A stretch of 64,000 nt of DNA, taken from assembly GCA_002633005.1 (NCBI GenBank), contig NMRA01000020.1:546673-610672 (forward strand), written 5' to 3'. Under the pieces are notes generated by a model, which was given only the letters and a program-made list of their open reading frames with translations, did no database searches and was not told the origin of the DNA. The DNA is from Phoronis australis. Taxonomy: Eukaryota > Phoronida > Phoronidae. The first letter of the stretch is position 1, and every line of letters starts with the position of its first letter. Position numbers and translations under genes: made by a program. This document shows, piece after piece, positions 29,301 through 43,000 of this stretch.

Positions 29301-32300
29301 TTATATGTTTTAAGTACTAACTAACTTACAATTTTAAGGACATGATCTTAAAGGCAAGTTAGTGTTCTTGGCAAAGAAAAAGCGTACAGCAATTTAATAT
29401 CCACAATCGAAATTGATTTTATGGTAATTGTCAACCTTCGTTTAGTCCTTTCGAGTTTCACCAAATAAATTTTCAACTGTTCATTGTCAACTGATAAACA
29501 AATTTTCTAATTTAAAAATACCTATCAAACTAAAAGCAGTCTTTTTGGCGCCATCAAAATCCTGTTAAAAAACTAAAATCTTCATTTTTTGACAGTAGAT
29601 ATTTTTGTTAAATTAGAATTTTAATAAAAAATCTGACACACTGTGTCTGTACAACAGCCATAAAATGAGAGAGCAAAATTAAAAACTTTCCACAAATTGA
29701 TCCACCTGCTGAAGAGTGACTGATATTCAAAACTGCCAAAAGCAGAAAAATTAAACAGTCAGAAAATGGCATTAAAGGATTTTGGTTCACTGAAGTTGTA
29801 GCAATGAAAAGTAAATAAATATGCAATTTCACACAATATCTGAATATTGTTGATACAATGTTTGCAAATTGCATTTGTGAGAAACAACTGCCATCTGATG
29901 AAGATTGGCAATTACCTTCTAAGTGAAACCCGACCATATGTAAAAAGTAAACAGTGTCAACAAGGAATAATGGCATTAAGTACTTTGACTTAAGATGTCA
30001 CCACTCACCACAGGTAGTCCTGTACTCTCTCTTGGTGCTCTTTAAAAGCTGCACATTCTGGGCCATCCACATGCCAACGAACCAACATGTTGATGACTTT
30101 TGAGATCTGTCCAAAACCAATCGGTTGTCATTATTAATATTTCACTTTGGAAGTACTAAACAGGCAACCTTTACAGGACCCATAGCCTTTGACCAGCCTT
30201 ACACAAGCACTAAACAGTCAACCTTTACAGGATCTATAGCCTTTGACCAGCCTTACACAAGCACTAAACAGTCAACCTTTACAGGATCCACAGCCTTTGA
30301 CCAGCCTTACACAAGTTCAAGCTTAAACAATAGCTCAATAGTAGAGTTACCAGAGCAAAGCTCACAGTACTCAATCATGTTTCCTTCAGGGACACTAAAA
30401 GTTAGATCTTCCCCATACCTTCCACCCCTCACAACCACATCAAAGGGTTTTTGTGTTCCTGGCCACTGTGTCTGAATTGATAAAATCAGCTGCGGTGACT
30501 TTTTAATCTGCATTTCGCTATGTACAGCTTGCTATCAACAAAAAAAAATTAGGCCTTTACTTCCATAAAATTGGTACTATAAAATTAATATTCCTTTTTC
30601 AATAGGAATTTGCAGTAATTCTCCTGCAATTTCGCACAAAAATAATCTTGACAAATTGGCCATTTTTCCAGTTTTCAAAGGGTGATTATCTTTTTGCAGA
30701 TAATGGTTATTTTAAAAAAGGTACTTTTAAATTAGGACACCAACACACAGAGACTAAAACGTTCTTGATCTTTACTTAAATTTGCGGAGACATTTAACAA
30801 AATAGAATTTCATTAATTTTGTTGACCATATAGTGTGCTATGTAAATGAAGAATAACGATTCCAAAACCAACAAGAACATCGAAACCAAAAGCAATTATT
30901 CAACATAACACTACACACTGGCCAAGTCAAAAATTACAAGTTCAAAAACTGCTGGAAATGGGAGTCCTATCACAGTAAGAAATATTATGTGACCAATATT
31001 ATGAATTAAGTAAAACATTTTTGTTTTTTATCCAACAAAATACTTTAGGGCAAAATACAGCTTTAAATGTTTTTACTGTCCATGATAAATTCAAAAGCTG
31101 AAAATAAATAAATAAATGTAATTCAGTTGTCAAACACACGCAATGAACACTGCAAGCCATTCAACAGATCTCCACATAGCAGCCATGAAAGAAGTTTATG
31201 TTTCACTTCACTTAATCACACTATACCATTACGAGTAATTACGCCCTATAATAATTAGGAGTGACTAACTCACCGGCCCTATACTAATTCCCTTGGTAAA
31301 TCTGTCATCGGCACAAATGTGGTCGTAGCACTCCGCAAGAGCCTTTTGTCTGATGGTCGAACTGTGGTAGGATTCATATATGTCCAGCATATCTATAAGA
31401 TATGTGATAACAATACTAATATGATAATAAAATGCTTCTCAATCTATTGTAAAATAAATATATACAGAAAATCCAAAATAATAATGAATAAGTAGTTGAA
31501 CTAAAATACACACTAACTCGATATAAACCGTGTAGGACCTTATTGACAAGTTGAGGAGGCAGTGTGGCCAAGTGTGATAGGTGCCTGTTTTTTTTACTCA
31601 AGGTCATGGATCCCACTGAGTAACACTGCTAAACCCCTGAGTCAGGTTTCTAGCTCCTCAGCTCGGTTTTAACTATACATCAATAAAGCACAAAAATGAT
31701 TCCAGGTGTTCAGTGCAATGGGCTCACATGCGTGGCCTGCGTGCGTCTGGCACGTGTACCAGAGCGCCTGCAGTCATTTTTTAAATTGATAAGTCTGCAC
31801 AATTAGAAAAATATGGAGTACAAATTAAACTAACTTTAACTTAAATGTATTTTCTGAAAGAAGTAAGCCTGTAGAAATTGATGTTTGACTTTTTACCAAT
31901 CTGCCATTAATTGGGTCATGTGACAATGTCTTTTTAGTAAAATTTAGCAAAAGAAGGTACATTGATAGCAATAACATGAACAAATTTTTATTGATACGAA
32001 CGTGAAAAATGAGATCTCAAAAAAGCGGTTAGAGCTTTCGAAAATATTACTTCGTTTTCGTTTCATACAATTTAATGACTTTCTTTCATGAAAATCCTAA
32101 AAGTCCTGTTTTTAGATAGCCTGTCATGCAAAAGTCAAGTGGAACATTTTAAAAACAATATCTAATTGCATTTTGAAAAAACAGTGCATAAAGCATGATG
32201 GTATATGAAAGTTTCATACGAATCCGATCAGCCATTTCTGAGATATATGTTCCGAAGTTAGCTAAATTTGGACATTTTTCTAGGGTCCTATGTACTGCCC

Positions 32301-35300
32301 CAAACTAGGGAATTTTCACAGTATTAGAACAACCAACAATCTTGTGACTGGTCACGACAAACAGTACATAAAATACCAAGTGAGCGTACAATATGCAGTA
32401 TCCAACAGCCAGCTGTGAGGTGTATATAGATCCGCCCATGCTACATTATTTCTTTGTGATGGCCAATAGATGGAGTTGTAATCTTCTGTGTATAGTTCCT
32501 GAGAGTATTAAACAAAAATGATTTAATAAGTATTCTGCATTTGCAGTAACAAAGTGTAACATGCCATTTGTTGTGCACACGAAATGATTCAAATTCAAGT
32601 CCCATAAGAAAATACCATTCCTGAGGAGATTTAACTTGACGTCCTCTACTTGGCCCACATTTGACAAGGTGACATTTTTTGCCAACTTTTGACAACACTA
32701 TAGTGATATTATAACTAGTGGTGACAATACCTTGGCCCACATTTGACAATACTAAGGTGAGACTACAACTAACTGTGACAACAGTTTTGTGTACTTTTGA
32801 CAACACTCTGGTGACATTACAACTACCTGTGACAATATTTTTGTCCACATTTGACATCACTAAGGAAAAATTCATTACAATTAGCTGCAACACCAATTTG
32901 TCTACTTTCGACAACACAAAGGTGATACTAAAACTAGCTGTGTCAATATTTTCTAGTAAACGAAAGGACTTTATAGACAGAGGATCGACATCTAGGAGTT
33001 CAACAGGTCTAACTGAGGCATGGGTGTGTGACTGCAGAATCAATGAACAATTTTATCCAACGTCTACCAGTTAGTGCTTTCAAAAATACTGAAAATTCAT
33101 TGATAATAAACATCACAATCTATCACCCTTTAGGAGCCGTCAATGTCAAAAGGACCAGTTGTTAATTTGACCACTTTGAGTTCTCCGCTTGCACATAATT
33201 AAGATTAGAAGAGATTTCCTGCTCTGGAAGAATTTAGAAAACGTTGCTGAAGATTGAACTAAATATTTTTATGCACCAAAACAATTATTGTTGTCAGTCA
33301 AATGAGAACTGCCATAATTGAACAATAGATGCAGCTACAAGTTGGAGCTTAGTGCCTTTCACTGGTGAAATCGCAGGTGCACATTTTAAGCGACTTCATA
33401 CCTTTCTCAACTGCAGAATAAGCTTGTCTTCCTTGGCTGATAGTTTGGCCCCATAACAATATGACATAGGTAAATACACCTGTCGGCAGTGACACCACAG
33501 TCTGGACGAGTGGACAGGGATCCAGCTAGGCAGGATCCTATAAACAAATTTTTAAATTATAACACATTACTTTAAAAGTTATGTAGAGCAATCAGTGCAT
33601 AGTTTACATGCAAAGGGTGTGGTTGAGAGCCCACTCATGAGGAACCCAGTGCATGTAAAAACTGACCATGGGATGATGATCCTCCCACAGTTGGAGTTTG
33701 CTAATGGAAACACAACAGCCCATTGAATTCAGTCCAGCTGCCTGGGCTGCTTGGTCACCTAGTATGTAATGCTTTATGACACCTCCTTCATAAAACTATA
33801 GGTGCCTATTGACTTGGCAACTCAGCCAGATGGCTCTCTATTGTGTTCGCAGGGAATGGGGTATTTTAATTGCCCTTCAATTCACAAATTTAAGTGAGTT
33901 GTGGCTGGAGTTTTCACATGTACTAGGTTCCTGTTGTTTATAAGTGACATGTAGGTGGCCATGTTGCTCAACTGTTCATAAACCAGATTGTATGCTTCCG
34001 ATGAATGAGACTGATCATCTGATTGAAAAGTAAACAGGTGCACAGTGCCGGACAGACAAAGGGGGGTGCTTCCAATCATCCAACACTAAAAAAGAGCCAA
34101 TATGGAGCATTGATACACACCCTGCCACTATGTAAAAATGGCAAAAACACGAGAGGCGATCAGTATTTTAAATGACCACAAGAGGGAATAGCAGTACATA
34201 AATCCATAGCGCGAGAATAGCTAGTGGACGGGGCATAGCAGACCCAGCACCCAGTCTTTTGCTACTTAAAAACATGGGGTCATAGACACTTTTTGAATAG
34301 ATTTCCATCTCTTTTTTAATGTGAAGTAGCTTTTCACTATGTGAAGAAACGTGCATTTGCCTTGGGAGTTTTCAATCACAAAATTTGAGTTTCTGATCAA
34401 CAGAAAGGGGATCAGCTTGGCGAATGCTTCATGAGTTAAACTCAAAGCCTTACAAGCAAAGACTAGCAACTGAAAATGGCAGCCACCATGTGATTGGCCA
34501 GCAGGCTAAAAATTTTGAATTAGGGCAGAAAATCCACTGTTTCTAAAGTGAAGATTTCTCGGTACAAGTGGCGCAAGAGTCCTGCATGCTTCCACTTACC
34601 ACATCTCTGGAAACAAAGTATGCATGCCCTGCCAACTGTAACAGTTAAGAACAGCCAACCAGAACTTTCCCCACGATGGAATGGCCGCGGCACCACCTGA
34701 GGAGCAAGCAAAGTTTGGACAGGAATTAACTGAAAAACTGGAGATTTGAAATTCACTAATCAAAATAAAAAACGCCCCCACTCACGTACTCTAGTATCAT
34801 ACTTTAAAACCATAATCATTGATTCGCAGTGAATTCTATGCTGCCACTCATATACTTACAGAAATAATTATGGCCCAATTTCCACAACATATCAGATAAA
34901 AATTTTCATTAGTGACATCCGTGAAATTGAGAACTAATTTGTGCTTCCACAGTACGCAGGCAATTACTTCTGAATTGATCATGCAGATATGAGCAAAAAT
35001 TATCAGTGACCACAAAGTCATGCTACTCTCATTCTTTCAACAATAACAAATTAACAAGCCTTACCAAAAGAATGTAATAGTTTCCTAGCCTTCACCAAGT
35101 CAGGATCATCCGGGCCCACACCCAACAGTCTCATGACCACATAATTCAAAGCACAGCCGAAGACAGTTGGGGGTCCTTCAATGTGACTAAAAGCACAGTA
35201 TGAATGTGGTAAGATAATGGGACTATTAGAAAAAATGACTTGGATGGCAAGCCTGAGCTTTTTCAGTATTAACAGCTTGACATCTTCGTCAAGCACAATG

Positions 35301-38300
35301 CACTGAGAACACACAGAAATGGTGTTTTAAATTGCAATTCATGTTTATGCTCAAGAAAACAATATCTATCAGGTGTACCAAAAGATGGACTGCTGTATCG
35401 GCAGGTAAAAAATGGCCAACTTCAAAGTAAAATAAAAATAAGAATGAAGTGATTTTTTAAGACAAAATGTACCCACGTGCTTCACTCCAAGCACAGTACA
35501 ACCATAGATAATAAGGAGTTATTAATTTTCAGCCTTATTTCACAACTTGATTTCTGGTGACCGTAACGAAAATTGAACCACAACATTTCACACTGTCTTG
35601 CCATTGTGTATAACTGGTTGTACCAATAAAGGTAATATTCACATTACACAAAGCTCAAAATACCATGGGGCAACAAAGCATTTCTTGAACAATGTTACCA
35701 ATTTCGGACAAAAAGAATTGGCAAATGTGCCTTTTTTGATTTTTCAAGGGCTTCTAACATTATTGCGATTGTCGAAGATTTTCAAAACTTTGTCTGATAG
35801 TAGCTGTGGTACAAAACTTGAACTGGGTTTCACAAATATCAGAGTTTTGCATTCATTGGAAATAATGAGGAACAATAGGTGGAGCAAACAACTGAATGTC
35901 ATTGTACAATATGTGTAAAGTTATGTAACAAATAATCTGTAATAAGGAACAACCATAGGACAACTTGACTCACAGACCCCATCCACCATCAGGACACTGT
36001 ACAGAGCGAAGGTAACGAATCATTTCCTTCTTCTGTGGCTCAGTGAAAGGCGTTTCGGTGATGTAGCACACTATGACCAAACCTGAAAGTGAGAAGTGCC
36101 CAGTATCAGCAAAATGGAGAAAATTGCCTTCAATATGCGTAAGCCCGCAAGTTCCCACAAGATATAGATCACCATGAATCACTAACACTGGTGCAATCAA
36201 TCTCGCTAGCTTTCACTTGTGAGTGACTCAGCATTGCTGTCCGAACAGACACTAGCCTTAAGCACTTTAAAGCGCTTTCCGTGAGCGCTTCGAATTGTTA
36301 AGACGTTGCTAATGAACGATCTGCTTTTCATCTTGGTTTTGTTGGCGATGCAGCTTGAGAAATGGTCACCAAAAATGAAAGCGCTTTCTGCAAGCGCGTC
36401 ATTCAATAGCACAATCTCGCGAAGCGCATTCCTTATTGAACACAAGACAGGTATAAATTTTGCTGTTTCTTGAGTAAACAAGTTCGTAGACTAATAATGA
36501 TCAAAATTTGAAATTGAGTTATTAATCAATTTAATATTTACAATGAGGGTAGCCTTATCAGTTCTCACTACTTTCCATGGGGACCCTCAGTTACATACCA
36601 TAACAAAACACTAACAACAGCAATGTAACTGCCTTGAAATAACATTGCCTCATGAAAAAGGAAAAGTAACAACATCACAAACCAGGCATCAGGAACAACG
36701 GCCCGCCATAATCTCCAGCCCAATGACCATCTTCTGCTTGAAGTAAACTATAAAATTTCATGCCATTGTAAGCAGCCTTCTGGGCCGTTGTGGCTTTAGG
36801 CAAGGCAGGGGCCAAATCATCCTGGGGAAAGAAATAAAAATGTCATCTAATTTTGTTAAATAAAGTTTTGAGAGGGGCAGAATTATAAACGATTTAAATA
36901 CCATAGGGTTGTACATTCTGGACACCAGTAGGGCTACATTTTTTTGGAAGAATCTGCATTAAGACAGATGACAATGGTGGAATGTTCTCCGTGCTAGAAT
37001 CTTGTCCTGCATCCTATAGGTTGATATGACATTCCAGTTATCTATCACATTTCAAACTGTTACAGTTGAAATCATTGTTAATGTGATGATTGTTGTGCAA
37101 AATACAAAAAGAGCTTAAGATCAGCCTTCTTGGAATTGTGGGAAGTTGGCTAACCACGGTTCTTGTACTTATATGAAGACAAAGTATATTATGATCTAAA
37201 ATACAATATGACATTAAACTTTAATGCTGACACACAGTTAATACAGTCATGTAAGTGCGCAGTCGAAACAGTTTGCTATATAAAAATATGGTAAACATAA
37301 AAAACACAATTAAAGGTTTACTTTTTAACAGGACACTCAAAGTGTTGTTAGATATTTAATTTTCCGCTGAAACTGTTTCATTTTCCTGCAAATATAGATA
37401 CACAAGCAATGCGTACTGGCCTTGGGTCTGTTTTATGACAGCTAATAATTAAGACTTATTAAGAAAGAAATCGAATCTTATCGATGTTCCCTGTAATATT
37501 CTGATATTACGAAGTCAGAATATAAGACTTGCTGTGTCAAATACTTTATTGGAACAAACTAAATTCTCTACAAGGTGGCTTATATAGAACAATGACTAAG
37601 CAGCATGCAATTCTTACAATGGAAGTGGTAATACCATATATAGAACTTCCTTTACTCAGAATCAATTAAACTATAGTCTTGCACTAACTGGTATGCGTGA
37701 GTAATATATCTGCTATATGTTTATCAAAACATTACATTCCCACTTCACAGTTGCTGTATAAAGATTTAGCCAAGTAATTATGAGTAGAGTTACAGTCTAC
37801 CAATAATTAATAAAAATAATCTCAGTAACTAACAGTTACGTGCATATTCTCAGAGAATTTGGACTTTTGCTCAAGTGAAATTATTTTTTAGAAATGGTTT
37901 TGAGTAAAGATCAAAGGGGCAAATTTCTGACCGAAGTCTTAAGTCACTTTTCAGTCATGACCCCAGACTCCTGGGTGACATCTAATATAACTAACTAACT
38001 GCAAATTGGAAATCCGGACTGTTCAGTCTTTTTACTGTGTCAGATGGTGTTTTTTTTATACTAAGTGCCGTTAGTTTGTGCGCAAGAACTTGGAGCACAA
38101 ACTCGCCTACAACTTCAGCAAGGCAAAGATTCTTTGGACAGGGGCAGACCAATTATCCCATAAATCCCTCAGGAACTTTATAACTCTTTGAACAGTGGAA
38201 GTATTGGCCTGTGTATCAGTGGGAATGCACGTTAAACAAAAGACTGTTGGGAAAGCTTAAAGCAGCTATAAACCTGCATGCTGTTGAAGAAACTAAAATT

Positions 38301-39035
38301 TATCTTGACCATAATACTCTAGAGGAGATTTTATGGAGAATTAAAACTACAAGTGTTGAGATCTTTTAGTGCACCAGATAAAATTAAAATTACAAGATAC
38401 AATGACCTCTTACCACTCTAAAATTGATCTTAAATGAGAAGTGATACTTGATGATTACAAAGACAGGTCTCAACTGCTCGAGACCATGCTTGGCAAATAA
38501 AATAACACATTATGACAGGTCAACTTGTAGCCCTGGTTTCAAGTAATAACAAACTGAGTTCTCTCCAACTCCACCGACACATCACATCAATTTTCACCAG
38601 GCGAGAACAGTTTGAAAACAATTTGTATGTGAAAGTAGCTAGTCTATATCAAAGGTTGTTTTTTTGATTAGACCACTGAAATACGAGTCTGCATTTGATA
38701 AACAGCTCTCCTCTGGAATATTCACTAAAAATAGATCAAGTGTTTGCAATGTCTTAATACCAGTGACATATTGAGCTACTCCTTGTGCATGCAGATAGCA
38801 ACAGGAGCCATAATAAAATCACACAACAGAAGTTAATACTAACAGTGTTCAGCCCAAGAGAATGCTTTTCAAGCATAAGTTGTTCTCTGTCTGGTGTTTC
38901 ACCATCTGGGATATATGTCCATGTCTGTCGCCCACCAACATTAGTCAATCGCCACCGAGTCAGGTCAGTAGCTGGTTCTGTCTTGTATGGGCCACCACGG
39001 TTGCGAGCAAGAGTGTTCCTGTACTCAAATGGCAT
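23396..39035 (-). CDS. LSS: Lanosterol synthase (2,3-oxidosqualene cyclase), 17 coding exons
   Basis: Cyclises 2,3-oxidosqualene to lanosterol at the ER/lipid-droplet membrane, the first sterol-forming step. Coding exons in order: 39035-38844, 36821-36683, 36082-35974, 35186-35065, 34696-34600, 33537-33402, 32498-32390, 31392-31274, 30106-30009, 29100-29016, 28301-28179, 26408-26259, 26141-26042, 25559-25388, 24455-24372, 23991-23821, 23600-23396. Every junction is GT-AG and phases close to a 736-aa protein; the human enzyme is 732. Diagnostic segments: [13 protein letters not shown] near the N-terminus, [38 protein letters not shown], the DCTAE motif with the catalytic Asp at residue 459, [25 protein letters not shown] and [21 protein letters not shown]-type repeats are present. 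The frame is intact throughout. The start Met is the first in the exon that begins at 39045; the preceding 5' UTR exon has no in-frame ATG. Introns carry minisatellites and SINE-like pieces. Confidence 0.96.
30155..30316. repeat. 54-bp minisatellite, three copies, LSS intron
   Basis: Copies start at 30155, 30209 and 30263 with ACTAAACAGKCAACCTTTAC and end with GACCAGCCTTACACAAGC. They are nearly identical. The 18-codon periodic frame across them is a by-product of the repeat length and not a gene. Confidence 0.9.
31564..31613 (+). repeat. Possible tRNA-derived SINE fragment, LSS intron
   Basis: GTGGCCAAGTGTGATAGG (31564-31581) resembles a tRNA A box and AGGTCATGGATCCC a degenerate B box. The evidence is weaker than for the other SINE-like pieces. 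Confidence 0.25.
31890..32300 (+). repeat. Dispersed repeat related to 21110-21450
   Basis: Shares ordered phrases with 21110-21450: CTGCCATTAATTGGGTCA, TGTCTTTTTA, CATGCAAgAGT...GGAACATTT, GATCAGCCATTTCTGA and GTTAGCYAAATTTGGACATT. This copy is longer in the middle. It lies in an LSS intron. Confidence 0.6.
32650..32960. repeat. Degenerate 54-bp minisatellite, about five copies, LSS intron
   Basis: The landmark TTGACA(A/T)(C/T)AC recurs at 32689, 32743, 32797 and 32851, exactly 54 bp apart, with a diverged copy at about 907. Between landmarks runs GTGAnAnTAnAACTAnCTGTGACAA. A long minus-strand open frame over this block is explained by the repeat. Confidence 0.75.
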
Positions 39036-39690
39036 TTTAGATGTCCTAGAAACAGAATTACAATACACATAAATATAAAAGTTTACAGTAGGTAATTGGA
39101 AAAAAGAGTTGGGGAACTGGCCAGACATTGCTGCAAGGTGTTTGTCAGGCATGTTACACAACTTTAGTTCCACAGACAACATTGGTTCCAGATACTAGAC
39201 AATGATAGTTGATACGCGTACCAAAATGCTTTGCGTAATCGAGTGGACACGGTTCTTCAAAGGCAGCATGAAACTTAGCCAACTTTAAGTAAAAAATATA
39301 TATGACAGACTTGACAGCTTTGCACCTAAGAACTTTCATGGAAAATTGTTGTACCCATACATAAAGTTCTGCTAGCAGACCGGTAAACAGGGAATACTGA
39401 AGTGCCAGTCACGCCGAAAGGAGGCAGCACAGACGGAGGCCCTGACTGAGAGACCGTACCGTCTTTGACCTGCCTACAACTGAAGCGCAGTCGAAACCTG
39501 GTCGTAATTTTCGAAGTTCAAACTTTTGTTACCAAAGGCACTAAAGAACTAGAAACCTAAAAATTTTGGGCAAGACAGTCTATGACTCACCTCGAGCAGC
39601 TTACGGCGTTGCCCAGACGATGTCGGCTACGTGCAAAAGAACGGAAAGGGATTCCCCAGCCGTAACCTGTTCATAAGGCGACGGAAATCG
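38844..39690 (-). other. LSS: LSS 5' end: UTR exon and first coding exon
   Basis: A strong donor GTGAGT at 39590-39585 ends a 5' UTR exon at 39591. The next exon starts at 39045 after a TCTAG acceptor and carries the LSS Met at 39035. The joined upstream sequence stays open back to an in-frame TGA but has no ATG. The transcription start is not determined; it must lie right of 39591, so the UTR exon extent is an estimate. Confidence 0.6.
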
Positions 39691-40050
39691 ACCAATCACG
39701 GTTGATGTTAGCAAGATTGGGACTTCTTTGATATTGCTACGCCGAAATATTTTTAATGATTTCACGGATTGAAGCTGTGAAACGACACTAAAAGCAAATG
39801 GAAATTCAATTTATTCGCAATTTTCATCGCCTAGTTCAGTTTTATCCGCTTACCAATTTCGAAGAATACTAAATCTATCCCCACGTGCTACATGCGTGAC
39901 AGCGCAAGAACACTGGGATTCCCTAGCGGTGCTTTCTCTAATCAGGCCATATAGTAAGCTTTGGAAGAATTGCATCCCGTTGCTTACCTCTTCAGCAGGG
40001 TTGAATTGTCCAGGGTCTTATCGTTGTGGTCTTTATTTTGGTTGGAAGAT
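39682..40050. promoter_or_regulatory. Candidate shared LSS/CYP51 bidirectional promoter
   Basis: This is the short interval between the LSS 5' UTR exon and the CYP51 ATG. It contains CCAAT boxes at 39692-39696 and 39853-39857 and a palindromic E-box, CACGTG, at 39882-39887 within CCCCACGTGC. NF-Y (CCAAT) with SREBP (sterol element or E-box) is the established control of sterol-synthesis genes in vertebrates. Coordinate sterol control here is inference, and I did not find a perfect classical SRE. Confidence 0.55.
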
Positions 40051-43000
40051 ATGGATTCTACTTCATCACTGTTGGAAACTGCTATGAGTAGATATCAGGA
40101 AGCTAGTACAACACAATTAACTCTCTTTACAACGACGGTTTTACTCGCCGCTGCTTTTGTGTGCAAGAAATTTACCGATTATGAAAGCCGGGTAAGAACC
40201 ATGTAAGAGTTTGTTGAGTAGGCCCGCCTACTACGTCAGCTACCCTCGATGTCAACAAATCCTCCCAACTCAAAGTATATAGACATATTCTGTCGATGTT
40301 GATTTCTTTCATTCATTAACAAAGTAAGTCGCTATAATGTTCTTGCCTTGTGTGTGACATACGTTACACTGCTGTGCGTGAACTTGCTTGATCTCAAGTC
40401 TTGATCGCTTCTGCGTGTCCTTGTGTTGGAACTGAATATTCATCATCGATCAGGTGAATTTTTTATTCAGTGTTAAGAATTTTTGTAATTATTGGCCTCA
40501 TGATCACCCATTTTCTCCTTTACCGGTGTCAAATAATCTGAGGTTTATGTGAATCGTTAAATCAATTATTTTTTGGTGAATAATGAGATCTCCAAATTGA
40601 AAAAGATTGGTTAAAATATACGTTATTTTATTAACATGCAATTTGATTTGGAGCTGTGGAAATTTTTGTCATCATGATTGTAATTATTTGAATGAAGTTG
40701 TCAATTAATTTTCCATATTCTCACGCATATGCGATCCTGAGATTATAAGCAAGATTGGAAGTTCATGCACGGCAGCACTTTATTATAGCACCAGTTGGAT
40801 TTAGTAGAGACACAGTTTCATCCTCTCAGTAACAAGCCATTATTCAGTGTTTACCTGGTTCTCTAAGTCATGGTCCACAAAATCCGACCTGTGCCGTGTC
40901 CTTATATTGTCCCTAGCATAGAGCCGGGGGTCTATATATATGCTGAGTGCAACTCACTTTGTAAGCCGTAACCATTGATATATTGTCACCCGGTGACAAT
41001 ACGTGCCTACGTACATGATACAAATTGTCATACTCAGCACATTGTGTTGCCCTGCGTGGAGGTGACAATATGTTTGGGGTGTGAAGTATACATGACGGCG
41101 ATCTGTCGTTCAGCAACTTTTCCAGACGTGAGGGGTTCTGAACGTGCGATAACATCTGGCTCCTTTGTTAACTGCCCAGCACTGCATAACTGTCCGGTAT
41201 GATAACAAGCAGGCCAATTATCTCCCAGGCTTCAAAAGGTTACTGAAACCTGGATTGTCTTAACTTCTGCTGTAGTTGGGTGATTCAAAAGCTAAACATG
41301 ATCAGCATTTGACAAGGAATTCAGAAATGCTATTGGTTTATGTTCAAATATGTTATAGCTTAGCTTTCATTTTTAGCAGCACAGCTCAGTCAGGCTAGAT
41401 ACGATCTGATTGGAGATTAGAGCATTATTATCAAACAAAAGAGAGCTAGCCCTCCAGAATGGAGTTAATCAGTCGTGTAAGATATGGGCTACAGGGGTGA
41501 TCTTCCCAACTTGTTGTTGGGTTATAGAATCGAATAAGTTGGGGGCAACGGAAAAATGCTGTAATGATGAATTGCCCGTATGTTGTTTCAGGGAAAGAAC
41601 TTACCACCCCACATACCTTCGTCAATTCCATGGTTAGGTCAAGCCATCAGCTTCAACCAAAGCCCGATAGACTTTCTTGTTGCAGCCTATGAAAAAGTAA
41701 GTCGACAGAATGATAGTGGGCCACAAATAGTCGGTTACAGGAGTCTCAGTTTTTGATAATCAGTTTGATTCCTGTTATTCAGTCAGAAAATTAGTTCTCG
41801 AAACGTGACTGTTAAATATTGCCTTGTTCCTTTTGGTAGTCCAGTCTATTATGTAAGCTAGGGCATATTAAGCAGAGCTCAGACGAACTTGTTGTAAACT
41901 AATAGTAATAAGTGGGAGAGGCAGCAGCATTTCCTTGTATGATATTTAATTTACTTTTGGTAAATTAGACTTTAATTGTTTTTCTGATGAAGACTGCTTA
42001 TAGCTGTATTTAGCTGCTGTTTAGCTGTTAGTGTTGATATTCTAATAACCAAATCACTTCGGGTTTAAAGATATTCATCCAATCTGGAATTATTTTCGAA
42101 TGAGCCAGCAAATCAAGTCTCAAACTATGCCTACTTGTGTCACTTTTGCAATATTAGAGACGACCAACCTCATACTTTTCTGAAGTGTTATCTTGTTTTT
42201 TTTGTTGGTTTCAATGTTCTAAATAGAAATAAAATTCCATGAACATTAAAAATATTATGACGCCAATTTCATGAGACTAAAATTCAAGTTTGATTTTTGA
42301 TTTTTCAACAACCTAATGAGGGCGAAATGCTACTTTAAGTCTTGTTAAGTGATTTTAGAAAAAATGCTGAAAGCAAAATTAGCCACGACAAAGCAACAAA
42401 AACATTGGATGAGAATGCTTTAGCACTTTTGCCATTAACCTTTGTGTTGACTTACTTCTATATTTTGTGCTTTTGTTTTTTTTGTTGCCAGTATGGTCCC
42501 GTGTTCAGCTTTACAATGGTGGGTAAAACGTTCACGTATTTGGTGGGCTCAGATGCCAGCGCCACATTCTTCAACAGTAAAAACGAGGACCTCAACGCTG
42601 AGGAGGTATACAACAGGTTGACTGCGCCCGTCTTTGGTGAGGGTGTCGCCTATGATGTGCCTCATGCTGTGAGTATTCCTGTGTTTACCCTCTTGTTGCT
42701 CAAGGCATGTCACTAGTGTTGCAGCATCATGGCTTTATTTTATGATGTTTTGCTAGTTCTAACGACAATGTAATTTTCAATGCAGTGACATAAAGGTTAT
42801 GTAGAACCTTATCCAAAATTCTTCATAATCTTTAGTTGATGAATATACTTGTCGTTTAATATTTTATTGACTTGTCTTATGTTCACATGGGTTATTGATC
42901 TTTATCAAGAGGTTGGTTTACACGCACTTTGTTTTAGTTGGCTTGTTGCTATAAAGAAATTGTTTTTCCTTTTTAAATTTACAGTCATCATGGACATTAT

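Noticed and set aside
30125-30475. A 116-codon plus-strand frame with an 18-residue repeat
   Set aside because: The 54-bp DNA repeat is a multiple of three, so a periodic frame arises automatically; it lies in an LSS intron and has no recognisable domain.
32441-33043. A 200-codon minus-strand open frame, the longest in the window
   Set aside because: It spans the 54-bp minisatellite and overlaps LSS coding exon 7 (32390-32498) in another frame; its periodic protein is explained by the tandem repeat.
39045-39672. N-terminal extension of LSS reading GIPFRSFARSRHRLG in frame with the Met
   Set aside because: It looks like a targeting presequence and stays open across the UTR splice, but has no ATG before an in-frame TGA, so a non-AUG start would be needed.
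39961-40050. CYP51 N-terminal extension starting 30 codons upstream
   Set aside because: The frame begins with TTG after an in-frame TAA; the first ATG is at 40051.
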